Shown: positions 44,015 to 57,314, counted from the first letter of the stretch. The stretch is 64,000 nt of DNA from Vreelandella olivaria (GCA_004295565.1 AP019416.1:434001-498000), one strand, 5' to 3'. Notes: generated by a model not told the origin, from the letters alone. A program made the numbers and translations.

Positions 44015-44879
44015 ACCAGGAAGTTACTCGGCGCCACTATCTGGACGCCATGGGCATTACTGCCTGGGCAGCTAAGTATCAGTTGCCTAATGCGCTGCCC
44101 ACTGAGGCCTGCGAATGGGAGGAGTCGACGCCTGCCCAGACACCGCCCCGTGAAAGGCTGCAGGCGTTGCTGGACGACGCCCCAGCGCCCAGGCGACAAG
44201 CGGCGCCCCCCAAACGCCCGACCCCCAGGCGCCAGGCGAGACCATTGCTTCACCTTCCGCGGTGCGGGCGCTGTTGAGCCAAGACAAGCAGCAGAGCAAG
44301 CCGGATCAAAGTAAGTCGGCGGTGGCCACACCGGAGGTAGCGACTTCGAGCGGGTCAGCCGCGCCTGCTCAACCCCTTAAGTTCGAGCTCTCCTGTGTGT
44401 GCCTTGAGGGGCGCTGGCTGGTGCTGAAAGCAGGGAGTATGTCTCCCCTTGAGCAGCAGCTACTGGCTAACCTGCTCCAGGCGGCGGGCATTCAGCGTGG
44501 GGCGTTTCCGGAAATCAGTCACTTCACTTGGCCGCAAATGGCCAACGCCTTTGCGGTGGAGGATCCCCTGGACGAAGCCCGGGAGGGCTTGGCGGCGTTT
44601 ATCGCCGGAAGCGCGAGCCGACAAGGATGGCGGTTAGAGCGACTGCTCTGGTGGGGTGAGTTAGACGCCGAGCCTGATACCGAATCTGGGGCTCAACAGG
44701 CACCGCTGAGCCGCATACTGAACGTGGCTGATGGCCAAAGCCAAACGCTTTCGCTGCCCCTCTGGCAGGGGCCCGCGCTTGGTTCACTTCTCGACGGTAG
44801 CCATAGCAAGCGTGACCTCTGGCCAGCGCTGCAGACGCTAGGCCAGCTATGGGCCAAGCAGACTGCTGATGATTACTGA
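44011..44879 (+). CDS. Possible DNA polymerase III psi subunit (HolD-like)
   Basis: About 290 residues. The N-terminus (TRRHYLDAMGITAWAAKYQLP) resembles the start of HolD/psi proteins (RR-L-LGIT-W), and the gene immediately precedes rimI, as holD does in E. coli. The rest is unlike E. coli HolD and twice its length: a Pro/Arg/Gln-rich linker to about residue 105, then a globular part (FELSCVCLEGRWLVLKAGSMSP, LEQQLLANLLQAAGI, GQLWAKQTADDY). The frame breaks near 44223 in a C run. The assignment rests mainly on position and a short N-terminal match. GTG 44011 overlaps bolA. Confidence 0.5.
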
Positions 44880-45312
44880 ACTTAACGTTGAGCACCTGGC
44901 CCTGCTGATTGCGCTTGAGCAGCGGGCACAGAGCGGCACCTCCGAGACGCAAATGCTGGAGGCCCTGGGCAGTCAGGACACCTGTGTATTGGGCTGGTGG
45001 CAGAATGAGCAGCTGTTAGGGTACGCCATTGTGGCAAGATTGCCGTTTGAAGCGGAGCTGCAGGCGATCGGGGTTTCACCGGAGTATCGCCGAAGCGGCG
45101 CTGGTCTGGCGTTGATGGAGGCCGTGCTGGCGATAGCAAAAGGCTGGCTCAGTGAGCGGCTACTGCTCGAAGTGCGGGTGGGTAATCTTAGCGCTATACG
45201 GCTCTATCGGCGCTGTGGGTTTAGCGAAGATGGCTGCCGACGGGGCTACTACCCAGCGGCAACAGGGGCCGCCGGGCGTGAGGATGCGCTGCTGATGTCG
45301 CTGGTACTTTAG
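44869..45312 (+). CDS. rimI: Ribosomal-protein-alanine N-acetyltransferase RimI
   Basis: Intact, 147 residues. A GNAT fold is recognised from LQAIGVSPEYRRSGAGLALME (acetyl-CoA loop, R-x-x-G-x-A variant) and LEVRVGNLSAIRLYRRCGF, the RimI hallmark. It acetylates the N-terminal Ala of S18. It overlaps the upstream HolD-like gene by 11 bases, consistent with translational coupling. Confidence 0.9.
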   Translation: MITELNVEHLALLIALEQRAQSGTSETQMLEALGSQDTCVLGWWQNEQLLGYAIVARLPFEAELQAIGVSPEYRRSGAGLALMEAVLAIAKGWLSERLLLEVRVGNLSAIRLYRRCGFSEDGCRRGYYPAATGAAGREDALLMSLVL

Positions 45313-45335
45313 CCAGCAGCGTATCTATCAGGCGC

Positions 45336-45530
45336 TTAGGAAGTGCTGGAGGTGTCGAGACTGTCGAATTTGCTGAGCAGGCTGTTGAGGCGACGCTCCC
45401 ACTCTTCACGCTCCTCTTTCAGCTTGGCGTTTTCGCCGCGCAGCTCTTCATTTTCCAGCTTCATCATCTCCAGTGCGTCAACGGTATCGGTGACTTTCTG
45501 TTCAAGCTGATTAAATAGCTCCAGACTCAT
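45336..45530 (-). CDS. zapB: Cell division protein ZapB
   Basis: Intact, 64 residues and nearly all coiled coil: MSLELFNQLEQKVTDTVDAL, then KLENEELRGENAKLKEERE. This is the ZapB pattern. ZapB binds ZapA at the Z-ring and helps link it to MatP and the terminus. GGGAGAGATAA precedes the ATG on the minus strand. It is convergent with rimI. Confidence 0.88.
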   Translation of the reverse strand: MSLELFNQLEQKVTDTVDALEMMKLENEELRGENAKLKEEREEWERRLNSLLSKFDSLDTSSTS

Positions 45531-45664
45531 TTATCTCTCCCTAGCGTAAAAACGAAAACCCAAAACAGGTCATAAAAAGCCACCCAAAAAAACAAGCGCA
45601 GCGCTTGTCAGTAGGGACGAATGAGGCGAGCGTAACGCCACCGTCGCTTGGCGGCAAGCGCTGT

Positions 45665-46308
45665 TTACGGTGCTTGGCGTTGATAAAGCCTTGCCGTGCT
45701 TTCGCCCGCCTGGGTTTCGCGGTGCAATAACCAGTTGGCGGGCACATTGGGTGCCAGCACTGTCTCGGTTTCCAGGTAAATCATTGCCTCGTTACCCAGC
45801 CAGCCGCTATTTTCCAATGCCGAGCAGCAGGGCGCGGCCAATTGCTGATGGAAAGGTGGGTCGAGAAAGACCAGCGTATAGGGTTTGGCGGGGCGAGCCA
45901 GATAAGCCTGAACATCGTTAACATGCACCGTGCTTGCGGTAATATTGAGCGACGTCAGATTGGTCGACAGCTGCGCCGCTACCCGCGGGTCGCGCTCGAC
46001 AAAATCAGCCCAAGCAGCGCCGCGGGACAGGGCTTCGATGCCCAGTGCACCGGTACCTGCGAATAGGTCGAGTACCTGCTGGCCGTAAAGCTGCTGCCCG
46101 AGCCAATTGAACAGCGTTTCACGCACGCGGTCTGGGGTTGGACGCAAGCCGGGGCTGTCCAGTACCGGCAACTGACGGCGGCGGAACTCACCGCCGATGA
46201 TGCGTAACTTACCCAGTGGCTTACCAGTGGGGTTGCCGGGTTGTTGACCACCACGCTGCGCAGATGTGCGGCGGGATGCAGAGGATCGAGGGGGCGTTGT
46301 CGTGTCAT
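45665..46308 (-). CDS. rsmD: 16S rRNA (guanine966-N2)-methyltransferase RsmD
   Basis: About 215 residues after repair. It shows LRIIGGEFRRRQL, RPTPDRVRETLFNWL, the SAM loop VLDLFAGTGALGIEALSRGA and the catalytic DPPF (LVFLDPPF). It methylates G966 of 16S rRNA. The frame breaks near 46230, where GCAACCCCACTGG needs a fifth C. The start could be 46308 (MTRQRPLDP) or 46338. It is divergent from ftsY, as in E. coli. Confidence 0.92.
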
Positions 46309-46398
46309 GCAGCGGATTGTAGCGGGCTGTTTATCCAAAGTCTTGGGTTACGGTGTTAGCATAACCCTAATGTTCACTATTTATGTCGGGTAACACTC

Positions 46399-47661
<1,263 letters not shown>

Positions 47662-47665
<4 letters not shown>

Positions 47666-48329
47666 TCGCTTTTGAGCATGTGGGTAAACGCTATGGCGGC
47701 CGCTTTGAAGCGCTGGCGCATCTTAACTTTCGGGTTGCCCGGGGCGAGATGGTGTTTCTTACCGGCCACTCCGGGCGGGGAAAAGCTCGCTACTACGCTT
47801 GGTGATGCGCCTTGAGAAACCCAGCCGTGGGCGCGTCGTGGTGGCAGGGCACGACATTGCCCAGCTGCATGCCAGCCAGGTGCCGTTTTATCGGCGCCAA
47901 ATCGGCGTGGTTTTCCAGGATCACCAACTACTCTTTGACCGCAGCATTTTCCACAATGTCTCTCTACCGCTGGAGATCCAAGGGGTTGAACCGCGGGAAG
48001 CCGCCCGCCGTGTGCGTGCCGCGTTAGATAAAGTGGGGTTGCTGCACCGTGAAAAGGCGTTGCCCATAGAGCTCTCCGGCGGCGAGCAGCAGCGGGTGGG
48101 TATTGCCCGGGCGGTGGTCAATAAGCCCGCGCTGCTACTGGCCGATGAGCCCACGGGCAATCTGGATCCTCAGCTCTCGGCGGATATCATGGCGCTGTTT
48201 GAGGACTTTAATCGGATTGGTACCACGGTGATGATCGCCAGCCACGATCTGGCCCTGATTGCCCGACTGCGCCACCGCATCCTGCGCTTAAGCGACGGCA
48301 GGCTGGTAGCCGATGAGGGGGCGGTATGA
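47662..48329 (+). CDS. ftsE: Cell division ATP-binding protein FtsE
   Basis: About 222 residues. It opens [18 protein letters not shown]. Walker A reads GHSGRGKSS after one A is restored near 47784. The Q-loop (VVFQDHQLL), the signature [14 protein letters not shown], Walker [13 protein letters not shown] and the H-loop ASHD are all present. With FtsX it drives periplasmic activation of cell-wall amidases. It overlaps both ftsY and ftsX by 4 bases (ATGA). Confidence 0.95.
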
Positions 48330-49370
48330 AGTCATCCGCGACACCCAAGCGTCGTCAGGGAGCAGCACTGAAAACGCCGCGCAAATCCGCTGTTAAACCC
48401 GCGGTCGATAAAGCGCCCCAGCGGGGCGCCAGGTCGCAGCAAACGCGCTTTTCCAGCCGCCTGCGGGCATGGGGTCGCCACCACCGCAGCATGGCGTGGG
48501 ATAGCTTTCTGCGCTTGATACGCTACCCGTTGGGTAACCTCCTGACTATGCTGGCGATTGCTATTGCGCTGGTACTGCCTGCGGCGCTGTGGCTAACCCT
48601 GGACAGTGCTCGGTTGCTGGATGCAGAGCTTGATGAGAGTGCCACCCTAACGGTTTACCTGGAATTGAGTGCCGATGATGCCCAGTCGCTGCGTATCGAG
48701 GAGGCGGTCAACGCGGAACCGGACGTGCTCGAAACCCAGTTGATCAGCGCCGAGCAGGGTATGGCGGAGTTCCAGCAGTCGCTGGGGCTCGATGATGCCT
48801 TGGCAGGGCTGGAGAGTAACCCGCTGCCTATCAGTATGGTGGTTCGCCCGGAAAGCGTTGACCCGGTTGCCATGCAGCAATTGGCCGCCCGCCTGGAAGC
48901 GCTAGCTGGCGTTGATGAGGTGCGCCTTGACCTGGCCTGGGTGGAACGGCTGAGAAACCTGGCGGAACTAGGCCGGCGCGTGGCGCTGGCGCTGGGGGCG
49001 CTGTTTGGTTTAGGCGTGCTGCTGGTGGTGGGGAATACTATTCGCCTCTCGGTGGAGAGTCGCCGCCGGGAAATTGAAGTCGTGATGCTGATTGGCGCCA
49101 CGCATGCCTTTGTTAGGCGGCCGTTCCTATACAGCGGTGCCTGGTACGGCTTGGGCGGTGGGCTGCTAGCGCTGGGGTTGTTAGGTCTGGGTAATCACTG
49201 AGCTTTCCCTGCCCGTATCGGCACTGGCGGCCAGCTACGGGGCGAGTTTCTCTTTACCCCAACTCGACGTGACAGGCTCTACAATTCTGCTATCTTGCAG
49301 TACACTACTAGGCTGGTTGGGTGCCTGGTTGGCGGTGACTCGCCATCTCTCCAGCATTCGGCCTAGATAA
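48326..49370 (+). CDS. ftsX: Cell division protein FtsX
   Basis: About 348 residues. A basic cytoplasmic N-terminus (about 70 residues, Lys/Arg/Gln-rich) is followed by a first helix (LLTMLAIAIALVLPAALWL). The large periplasmic loop begins SATLTVYLELSADDAQSLRI, then come three further helices of the FtsX fold (including ALALGALFGLGVLLVVGNTIRLSVESRRREIEVM in part). The loop is expected to contact an amidase activator. The frame breaks near 49190; the repaired end reads ITELSLPVSALAASYG to HLSSIRPR. Confidence 0.93.
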
Positions 49371-49566
49371 TTAATGCGTTTTATGCAACTAAGCGATACT
49401 GTTGGCAATGCTTAACCTGCGAACTTTATGCTTGGGTTAAGGTCTCAGTAGCGCAGACATTTGTATGACTGAATGTGTATCACTGAATTAGTATCACGGT
49501 TTTGTAATAGGTTATTGATAACGTGCTACGTCAACCACGATGGGTTACAGGGGAGACCACCTGCAC

Positions 49567-50436
49567 ATGAGCACTAGTCTTCTACCGGTGGGGCAGCTTT
49601 CGCCCGGCGGCGATCTGGGCGGCTACATCCGCGCGGTCAATGGAATTTCGGTACTAACGGCCGATGAAGAGCGCGAACTCGCTTATCGCCTCTATGATGA
49701 AGGCGATCTGGAAGCCGCTCGTCGTTTGGTACTGTCGCATTTACGCTTTGTGGTGCATATCGCGCGTAGCTATTCGGGCTATGGGCTGCCCCAAGCGGAT
49801 CTGATTCAAGAGGGTAACGTTGGCTTGATGAAAGCCGTCAAGCGTTTCGACCCGAACCAGGGCGTTCGTCTGGTTTCGTTTGCCGTGCACTGGATTAAAG
49901 CGGAAATTCACGAATTTGTGCTGCGTAACTGGCGAATCGTTAAAATCGCCACGACCAAAGCTCAGCGTAAGCTGTTCTTTAATCTTCGCGGTGCGAAGAA
50001 GCGCTTGGCATGGTTGAATAACGACGAAGTCGATGCCATCGCCAAAGATCTCGACGTTAAGCCTGAGGTCGTGCGCGATATGGAAGGGCGCTTGTCGTCT
50101 TACGATGCAGGCTATGACGCCCCGGCAGGCGATGATGAAGAGAGCACTTATCAAGCGCCGGTGCACTTCTTGGACGATGCTGCTTCCGACCCTGCTACAC
50201 AGCTGGAAGACAGCAACTTCGAGGAAGACTCGACGCGCCGTTTACAGCTTGCCCTGGAAGGCCTCGATGAGCGCTCGCGGGATATCCTCCAGCGCCGCTG
50301 GCTGGCCGATAGCAAAGAGACGCTGCATGACTTGGCCGATGTTTATGGCGTCAGCGCGGAGCGTATCCGCCAGCTTGAAAAAAATGCCATGAAAAAGCTG
50401 CGTCAGAAAATGGGCGAAGAGATGATGGTCGCCTAA
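49567..50436 (+). CDS. rpoH: RNA polymerase heat-shock sigma factor RpoH (sigma-32)
   Basis: Intact, 289 residues from ATG 49567. Region 2 shows [19 protein letters not shown] in part, [19 protein letters not shown] and [20 protein letters not shown]. The RpoH box is [15 protein letters not shown]. Region 4 ends [20 protein letters not shown]. It directs transcription of chaperones and proteases. AGGGGAG precedes the start. It follows ftsX by about 200 bp, the order found in E. coli. An upstream ATG at 49540 in frame is less likely. Confidence 0.97.
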   Translation: MSTSLLPVGQLSPGGDLGGYIRAVNGISVLTADEERELAYRLYDEGDLEAARRLVLSHLRFVVHIARSYSGYGLPQADLIQEGNVGLMKAVKRFDPNQGVRLVSFAVHWIKAEIHEFVLRNWRIVKIATTKAQRKLFFNLRGAKKRLAWLNNDEVDAIAKDLDVKPEVVRDMEGRLSSYDAGYDAPAGDDEESTYQAPVHFLDDAASDPATQLEDSNFEEDSTRRLQLALEGLDERSRDILQRRWLADSKETLHDLADVYGVSAERIRQLEKNAMKKLRQKMGEEMMVA

Positions 50437-50478
50437 GAGCATTACTTACTGCTTGATTTTTTGGCTTTTTCAGTAGCA

Positions 50479-50512
50479 AAAACCGGCCCCTTTAAAGGGA
50501 GCCGGTTTTTTG
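50479..50512 (+). terminator. Rho-independent terminator after rpoH
   Basis: AAAACCGGC-CCC-TTT-AAA-GGG-A-GCCGGTTTT forms a long stem followed by T. It is immediately followed by the group II intron, so the intron's 5' end abuts the T-tract. Confidence 0.9.
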
Positions 50513-50514
50513 TG

Positions 50515-52433
50515 GTGCGCCAGGCATGGCGCGCAGCGCCTTGACTGGCGCTGTTCCTGGGGGTGGTGCCTCAGGATGACTTGGGGTGAAAGTCCCCTGC
50601 ACGCCCGGCAAGGGGAAGTGCTAGCTGACGGCAAGGGTGTCCCCCGTGAGAGGGAATCCGAAGGAAGCCCGAGGCAAAACGCTGGCCTGACGAACAGGAA
50701 GCGGATACGAGGCGCTATGGCGGGGTGAGGTGGCCACAATCATCAAAGCCCAATACTTGCACGGAACGCCATGGCGTAGATCCGACAGGCATAAGCGGGA
50801 AGGTCGCGCGTCTTACCCTGGGAGGTCTGGTGATCTGCCTCGGTGCTACCGGCGTCGAGAGGCGACGGGATGGATCATCAGACGTCAGCAGAGGCCATAG
50901 TAAGTGCCGGTTCACCGCGGCACCAAGGGCCGAACATGAAGAACCGCGAGTAGGCGATACCGTCTCGAGGATCGATCATGAAGACAGAAACCGACGCTAA
51001 TACCGTCACTCACCCAGAGGGCAGGGACAGTATCCCGCGTCCCGGCCGGTGAGCGTCGAGACGTCCCCGGCGTCGCTATCGTGGACGAAAGCGGAGCCCA
51101 TCTCGCTCATGGAGCGGGTCGTCGACCCAGAGAACATGGAGCGAGCTTACCGTCGGGTGGTCGCCAACAAAGGCGCACCGGGTGTCGATGGCATGACGGT
51201 GTATCAACTAGCTGACCACCTAAAGCAGCACTGGTTAACGCTGCGCGAGCGGCTATTAGCCGACGAGTATCACCCCAGCCCGATCCGCGCCGCCGCCATC
51301 CCCAAACCCAAAGGTGGGACGCGGCAGTTGGGCATTCCCACGGTCACTGACCGCTTAATCCAACAAGCGCTGTCCCAGGTGCTCATGCCGATCTTCGACC
51401 CGACTTTCTCAGAGTCGAGTTACGGCTACCGCCCCAGACGCAGCGCCAAGCAGGCTGTCTCGGCCATGAAGGCCCACGTCACCGCTGGCCACCGCTGGGT
51501 GGTCGACCTTGACCTGGAGGCTTTCTTCGACCGCGTGAATCACGACCTGCTGATGGCACGGGTGGCGCGGCGCGTTAACGACAAGCGCGTGCTGCGTCTG
51601 ATCCGCCGCTATCTGGAGGCGGGCCTGTTCCAGCACGGGTTGCCCACGCCGAGACGGCAGGGGACACCCCAGGGCGGCCCCCTCAGCCCGCTACTGGGGA
51701 ACATCCTGCTGGACGGCCTGGACAAGGAGTTGGAGCGCCGAGGCCACCGCTTCTGCCGCTACGCCGATGATGTGCAGGTGTATGTCAAAAGTCGGCGAGC
51801 AGGTAAGCGTGTCATGGACAGCTTGAGTGAGTATCTCGAGAGCTCACTCCGGCTGACGGTCAATCGCCACAAAAGTGCGGTGGATCGGCCATGGAAACGC
51901 GGCTATCTAGGCTACAGTCTCACTCGGCACAAGCAGTCGAAACTGACGCTAGCCAAGAGCAGCCTGAAGCGCATGATGCAGCGTGTCCGTGAGATCCTGA
52001 AGCGTGGCAGGGGCGTAACATCCAACGGGTAATCGAAGGGTTGAGGCCAGTCCTACGAGGATGGGCCAACTATTTTAGCCTCGTTGATGTGAAACGCCCC
52101 TTGGAAGCACTGGATCAATGGATACGCCGCCGCTTACGCGGTCTGATCTGGCGGCAATGGAAGCGCCCGGCGACCCGGTGGCGGAAACTCCGAGGCCTAG
52201 GTCTGGACGCGCACCGTGCCTGGAAATCGGCGTGGAACGGTCGAGGCCCCTGGTGGAATGCCGGGGCTTCGCACATGAATCAAGCCCTGCCGAGGAATGG
52301 TTCTACGATCAGGGCCTGATCTCGATACTTGATACGGTAAGAGTGCTCAAACGTTGTTCATGAACCGCCGTGGTACGGAACCGTATGCCCGGTGGTGTGA
52401 GAGGACAGGGAGGCGACTCCCTTCCTACTCGAT
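50515..52433 (+). mobile_element. Group II intron, class C (with maturase gene)
   Basis: The left end GTGCGCCAGGCATGG matches the GUGYG start of bacterial group II introns. The first 460 bases are GC-rich, structured and non-coding, as expected for ribozyme domains I-III; GGGTGAAAGTCCCCTG and GCAAGGGTGTCCCCCGTGAG are typical of IIC RNAs. The reverse transcriptase gene occupies domain IV. Domain V is a hairpin at about 52363-52396 (ACCGCCG pairing with CGGTGGT, including a CGC triad). Domain VI ends in CCTACTCGAT. Insertion right after a terminator stem is the known target preference of class C introns. Ends are accurate to a few bases. Confidence 0.88.
50978..52363 (+). CDS. ltrA: Group II intron-encoded reverse transcriptase/maturase
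   Basis: About 462 residues after repair. It shows RT-0/RT-1 (ERAYRRVVANKGAPGVDGMTV in part), RQLGIPTVTDRLIQQAL, FSESSYGYRPRRSAKQAV, VVDLDLEAFFDRVNHDLL, the RT active site YADD (CRYADDVQVYV) and GYLGYSL. The maturase X domain (PVLRGWANYFSLVD) and the C-terminal WWNAGASHMNQALP motif follow, with no HNH endonuclease, as usual for class C. Frameshifts lie near 51045, 52013 and 52293. Translation could begin at ATG 50978 or GTG 51049. It promotes splicing and retrohoming of the intron. Confidence 0.93.
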
Positions 52434-52449
52434 CAGCCATCACCCTAGC

Positions 52450-53057
52450 CTAAGCGGGCTGAGTGGTAGCGCGCAGTAAGTGGGCGGATAGTAGCGACCA
52501 CTGATCTTCCCAGTGTTCAGTGGGCAGGCGTTTAAAGTCGCTACGCACATACTGTGAAATGCGCCCCTCCGCCTGGGCCGCCAGCAAATTGGCAGCGGCA
52601 GAAGCGGGAATCGTGGGACGCAGGCCTTCACGCAGTTCGGCTTCGCGCAGAATCTGCTTAAGCTGCATCTCCAGTCGCTCGAACAGCTGATTGACCCGCT
52701 GGCGTAACCGGGCGGTTTCGCCGGTGAGTACGTCGCCGCCCATTACCCGGGCCAGGCCAGGGTTTTTTTCAGCAAAGCCCAGCAGTAGCGCCAGTATGGT
52801 GCCACAGCGGGTGGTAGCGTCAGGAACGTCTTCTAAAATGCGCGTGATGCGGGCAAAAATACTCTCTTCAATAAAGTCGATCAGCCCCTCGAACATACGC
52901 GCTTTGCTGGGAAAGTGGCGGTAGAGCGCCGCTTCTGAAACGCCGACCTGGCGGGCAAGGGCGGCGGTAGTGATGCGCTTGCCGCTATCTTCCTCGAGCA
53001 TCAGTGCCAGGGCCTGGAGAATCTGCTCGCGGCGGCGTGGTTTTGATCTTCGCTCAT
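52450..53057 (-). CDS. slmA: Nucleoid occlusion factor SlmA (TetR family)
   Basis: About 203 residues after repair. The SlmA helix-turn-helix is clear: RITTAALARQVGVSEAALYRHFPSKARMFEG in part, then IDFIEESIFARI and NPGLARVMGGDVLTGE. SlmA binds DNA sites across the chromosome and blocks FtsZ assembly over the nucleoid. The frame breaks near 53035 (CAAAACC needs one A), giving an N-terminus MSEDQKPRRREQILQALAL. It lies 19 bp after argB in the same direction, the usual SlmA context near dut and coaBC. Confidence 0.92.
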
Positions 53058-53076
53058 AATGTGGCCTCCGTCGCGG

Positions 53077-53997
<921 letters not shown>

Positions 53998-54109
53998 TTA
54001 TTGTGCTGCTAACGTTTATGTTGATTAAGTGATGAGGGTCACGCTTTCTAGGTGGTCGCGATCCCTTCAGCGCCGAACTGTTTGGCGAGCTATCCACTGA
54101 GTTGCCGGG

Positions 54110-55488
54110 TCAGTGGGGTAGCTCGATGTCTGGCGCGACGTGCCGAAGCGCGTCGTGAAAAACGGCCTTGATACGTGCTAGCGCGGCATCGTCTTTACCT
54201 TCAAAACGCATCACCAGGTCAGGCGTGGTGTTGGAGGCGCGACACAGCCCCAGCCATCCTGGTAGTCAACGCGGATACCGTCCAAAGTTGTTTTGATACC
54301 TTCGCCGAAGTCGCCCTCGCGAGCAAGCTTATCCATCAGAGAAAATTTGTTATCGTCGCTAACCGCAATATTAATTTCCGGGGTCGCAACGTCCTGGGGA
54401 AGTGGGCAAAAACGTATCGGCGTCGGCGGCTTGGTTGGCGAGAATCTCTACCAGCCGAGCAGCGGCATAGAGGCCATCGTCAAAACCGTACCAGCGCTCT
54501 TTGAAAAGATGTGCCCGCTCATTTCACCACCCAGCTGTGCGCCGGTTGCCTGCATACGCGCCTTAATCATCGAATGCCCGGTACGCCACATTTCGGGTTC
54601 GCCGCCGGCCTCGCTGATCACTTTGACCAGATTGCCGGTGCACTTAATATCAAAATGACCTTGGCTCCGGGCTGGCGCGCGAGCATATCGGTGGCAAACA
54701 CCATGAGCAGGTGGTCGGGATAGATCAACTTGCCTGAGGGCGTCACCACGCCCAGGCGGTCGCCATCTCCATCGAAGGCAAGGCCAATATCGGCCCCAGT
54801 TTCATGAACGGTGCGGATCAGATCCTGCATATTTTCCGGCTTGCCAGGATCGGGGTGGTGATGGGGAAATGGCCGTCTATTTCCGCAAACAGCGGGATGG
54901 TCTCGATACCTAATCGTGCCAGTAGCTGGGGGCCCAGCTCTCCGGCAACGCCATTACCACAGTCGACCACGGCTTTAACCGGTCGATTAATCTTAACGTC
55001 GCCTAAAATGCGCGTTAAATAGCGCTCACGGACATCCTGCTGGCTTATGCTGCCTTGTCCAGTCGTTAGCGCCCCGGACTGAATACGCTCGAAAAGCGCC
55101 TTGATCGCATCACCGGAGAGCGTTTCGCCGCCCAGTACGATTTTAAAGCCGTTATAGTCAGGCGGGTTATGGCTGCCGGTGACCATGACGCCTGATTGGG
55201 TGTCATCCAGGATATGAGTGGCGAAATAGAGCACCGGGTGGGCACCATGCCGATGTCGATGACGTCGCGCCCAGCGGCGGTCAGGCCCCGCATCAGTGCC
55301 GCTTGCAGCCGGGCGCCGGAAAGGCGGCCATCGCGGGCGACCACCACGCTGGATTCGCCCCGCTCGGCGGCTTCAGAGCCCACCGCACGCCCGATCATTT
55401 CTACCGTCCCTTCAGTGAGCGTGTCGTCAACGATGCCGCGAATATCGTAGGCGCGAAAAATCGAAGCGGGTACAGGCTGTGCGTTCAT
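54110..55488 (-). CDS. algC: Phosphomannomutase/phosphoglucomutase (AlgC type)
   Basis: About 460 residues. It begins MNAQPVPASIFRAYDIRGIV. The active-site Ser lies in GVMVTGSHNPPDYNGFK, the metal loop is DGDGDRLG, the sugar-binding loop GGEMSGHIFFKERW reads in register after repair, and the C-terminal phosphate-binding domain contains RVDYQDGWG. It interconverts hexose 1- and 6-phosphates for exopolysaccharide and LPS precursors. At least five frameshifts are present (near 55233, 54845, 54655, 54505, 54410 and 54250). It is part of the dut-algC-argB series, as in Pseudomonas. Confidence 0.92.
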
Positions 55489-55550
55489 AGGGCTTCCCAG
55501 CTAAACAGACGTTGCCTTAACAAGGCTTCCTAAATAGGCGCGATCATTGG

Positions 55551-56009
55551 TTACTGACTGCCAGTGCTGCCAAACCCGCCGCTGCCCCGGGAGGAGTCTT
55601 CAAAAGCATCCACCAGGGAGAGTTCGGCTTGTACCACTGGCACAAGCACGTACTGTGCCAGTCGGTCGAAAGGAGCTAGCGTAAACGTACTTTGACCACG
55701 GTTCCAGACCGAAATCATCAGCTCGCCCTGGTAATCTGAGTCGATTAAACCGACTAAATTGCCCAGCACGATGCCATGTTTATGCCCCAAACCGGAGCGC
55801 GGCAGGATCATACCCGCCAAACCCGGATCTTCAATATAGATGGCAATGCCGGTGCGTACGAGCTGGCAATCGCCGGGCGCTAATAGTAACGGCTCATCCA
55901 GCAGGGCGCGCAAATCCATTCCTGCCGAGCCTTCGGTGGCATAGTGCGGCATGTAATCGTGCAAACGCTCATCTAATACTTTGCACTGCAGGCGGGGACG
56001 GGCACTCAT
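55551..56009 (-). CDS. dut: dUTP diphosphatase
   Basis: Intact, 152 residues. The five dUTPase motifs are visible: [54 protein letters not shown] and the C-terminal [10 protein letters not shown] arm. It hydrolyses dUTP to dUMP, keeping uracil out of DNA. The ATG at 56009 probably overlaps the coaBC stop by 4 bases (ATGA). Confidence 0.96.
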   Translation of the reverse strand: MSARPRLQCKVLDERLHDYMPHYATEGSAGMDLRALLDEPLLLAPGDCQLVRTGIAIYIEDPGLAGMILPRSGLGHKHGIVLGNLVGLIDSDYQGELMISVWNRGQSTFTLAPFDRLAQYVLVPVVQAELSLVDAFEDSSRGSGGFGSTGSQ

Positions 56010-57314
56010 GAGGACTCTCCTGGTGTTTGTGTAGGGGTGTTGTGGGTAGCAACGCGAGCGCTTGACGGATAATGGTGGTGGCCAGCTGGGTCTTCGGCTG
56101 TGCAACTTCTGAGCGGCTCTCGACGCCTTGAGGGGTGCGCCAGAGTAGCCAGGCGGCGTTTTGGTCGCTGCCAAAGCCCAGGCCAGCCTGGGAGACGTCG
56201 TTGGCGACGATCATATCCAGCCCTTTGCGCTGTAGTTTATCCCGTGCGTATCGCTCAACCTCCTGGGTTTCGGCGGCGAAGCCGATCACCAGCGGGCGCT
56301 GTTTTGCGGGCAGCGCCGCAACGCCAGCGATAATGTCGGGGTTTTTAACCAGGGTCAGGGTGAGTGTGTCGCTATCATCCTGCTTTTTGAGCTTATGCTC
56401 GGCAGGGGCTGCCGCGCGATAGTCGGCAACAGCCGCGCAGCCGATAAACAGCGCTGACTGGGGCGCTAGCCGCTGCGCTTGTGCGTGCATTTGCTCAGCT
56501 GACTCAACGTCGATCCGCGTAACGCCTTGAGGAGTAGGTAGGTTAACCGGCCCGCTGATCAGCGTTACTTTGGCTCCTTCAGCCACTGCCGCGGCGGCCA
56601 GGGCAAAACCCATTTTCCCCGAGCTGTGGTTGGAAATGTAACGCACGGGATCCAGCGGTTCCCGGGTGGGGCCAGCGGTAATCACCACATGGGGGCATGA
56701 CTATGCGGTGCATCGGTGAGAAGGGCGCTGGTGGCATGCGCCGCAAACAGCGCGGATACCGCGCTAAAGATCTCTTCAGGTTCGCTCATGCGGCCTGGTC
56801 CCACATCGCCGCAGGCCTGGTCGCCAGCGGCGGGGCCAATCAACTGCCAATCGTCGTCGGCAAGCTGCTGCACGTTGCGCTGGGTAGCCGGGTGACGCCA
56901 CATCGCCTGGTTCATCGCCGGAGCAATCAGCTTGGGCGCTTCTGAGGCCAAGCAGAGCGTGGTGAGCAGGTCGTCGGCCATGCCGTGCACCAAACGGGCG
57001 ATAAGGTCGGCAGTGGCCGGAGCGATCAGCACCAGATCCGCCCAGCGAGCCAATTCAATATGGCCCATGCCCGCTTCGGCTTCGGGGTCGAGCAAAGAGG
57101 TGCGCACGGGCTCGCCAGAGAGTGCCTGAAGCGTGAGCGGTGTAATAAAGGCCTGGGCTCCGGCGGTCATCACCACGCGCACCTGGCAGCCCGCCTGCTT
57201 GAGCAGTCGCACAATCAACGCGCTTTTATAGGCAGCGATACCTGCACTGACGCCGAGCAGTATGCGTTTGCCTGCCAGCGTCGAAGCGCTTGTCGAGTTA
57301 ACAGCAGAGGCCAT
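56006..57314 (-). CDS. coaBC: Bifunctional phosphopantothenoylcysteine decarboxylase/synthetase
   Basis: About 436 residues. The CoaC half shows [41 protein letters not shown] and [17 protein letters not shown]. The CoaB half shows [26 protein letters not shown] in part and [15 protein letters not shown], then DMIVANDVS. It catalyses two steps of coenzyme A synthesis. One frameshift lies near 56692 between the halves. A second in a C run near 56035 is proposed: adding one C makes the gene stop at TGA, overlapping dut; without it the frame would run on to 55969. Confidence 0.93.

Noticed and set aside
50725-51000. 91-residue frame at the start of the group II intron
   Set aside because: It overlaps the structured ribozyme part of the intron; the sequence is explained by RNA structure, not coding.
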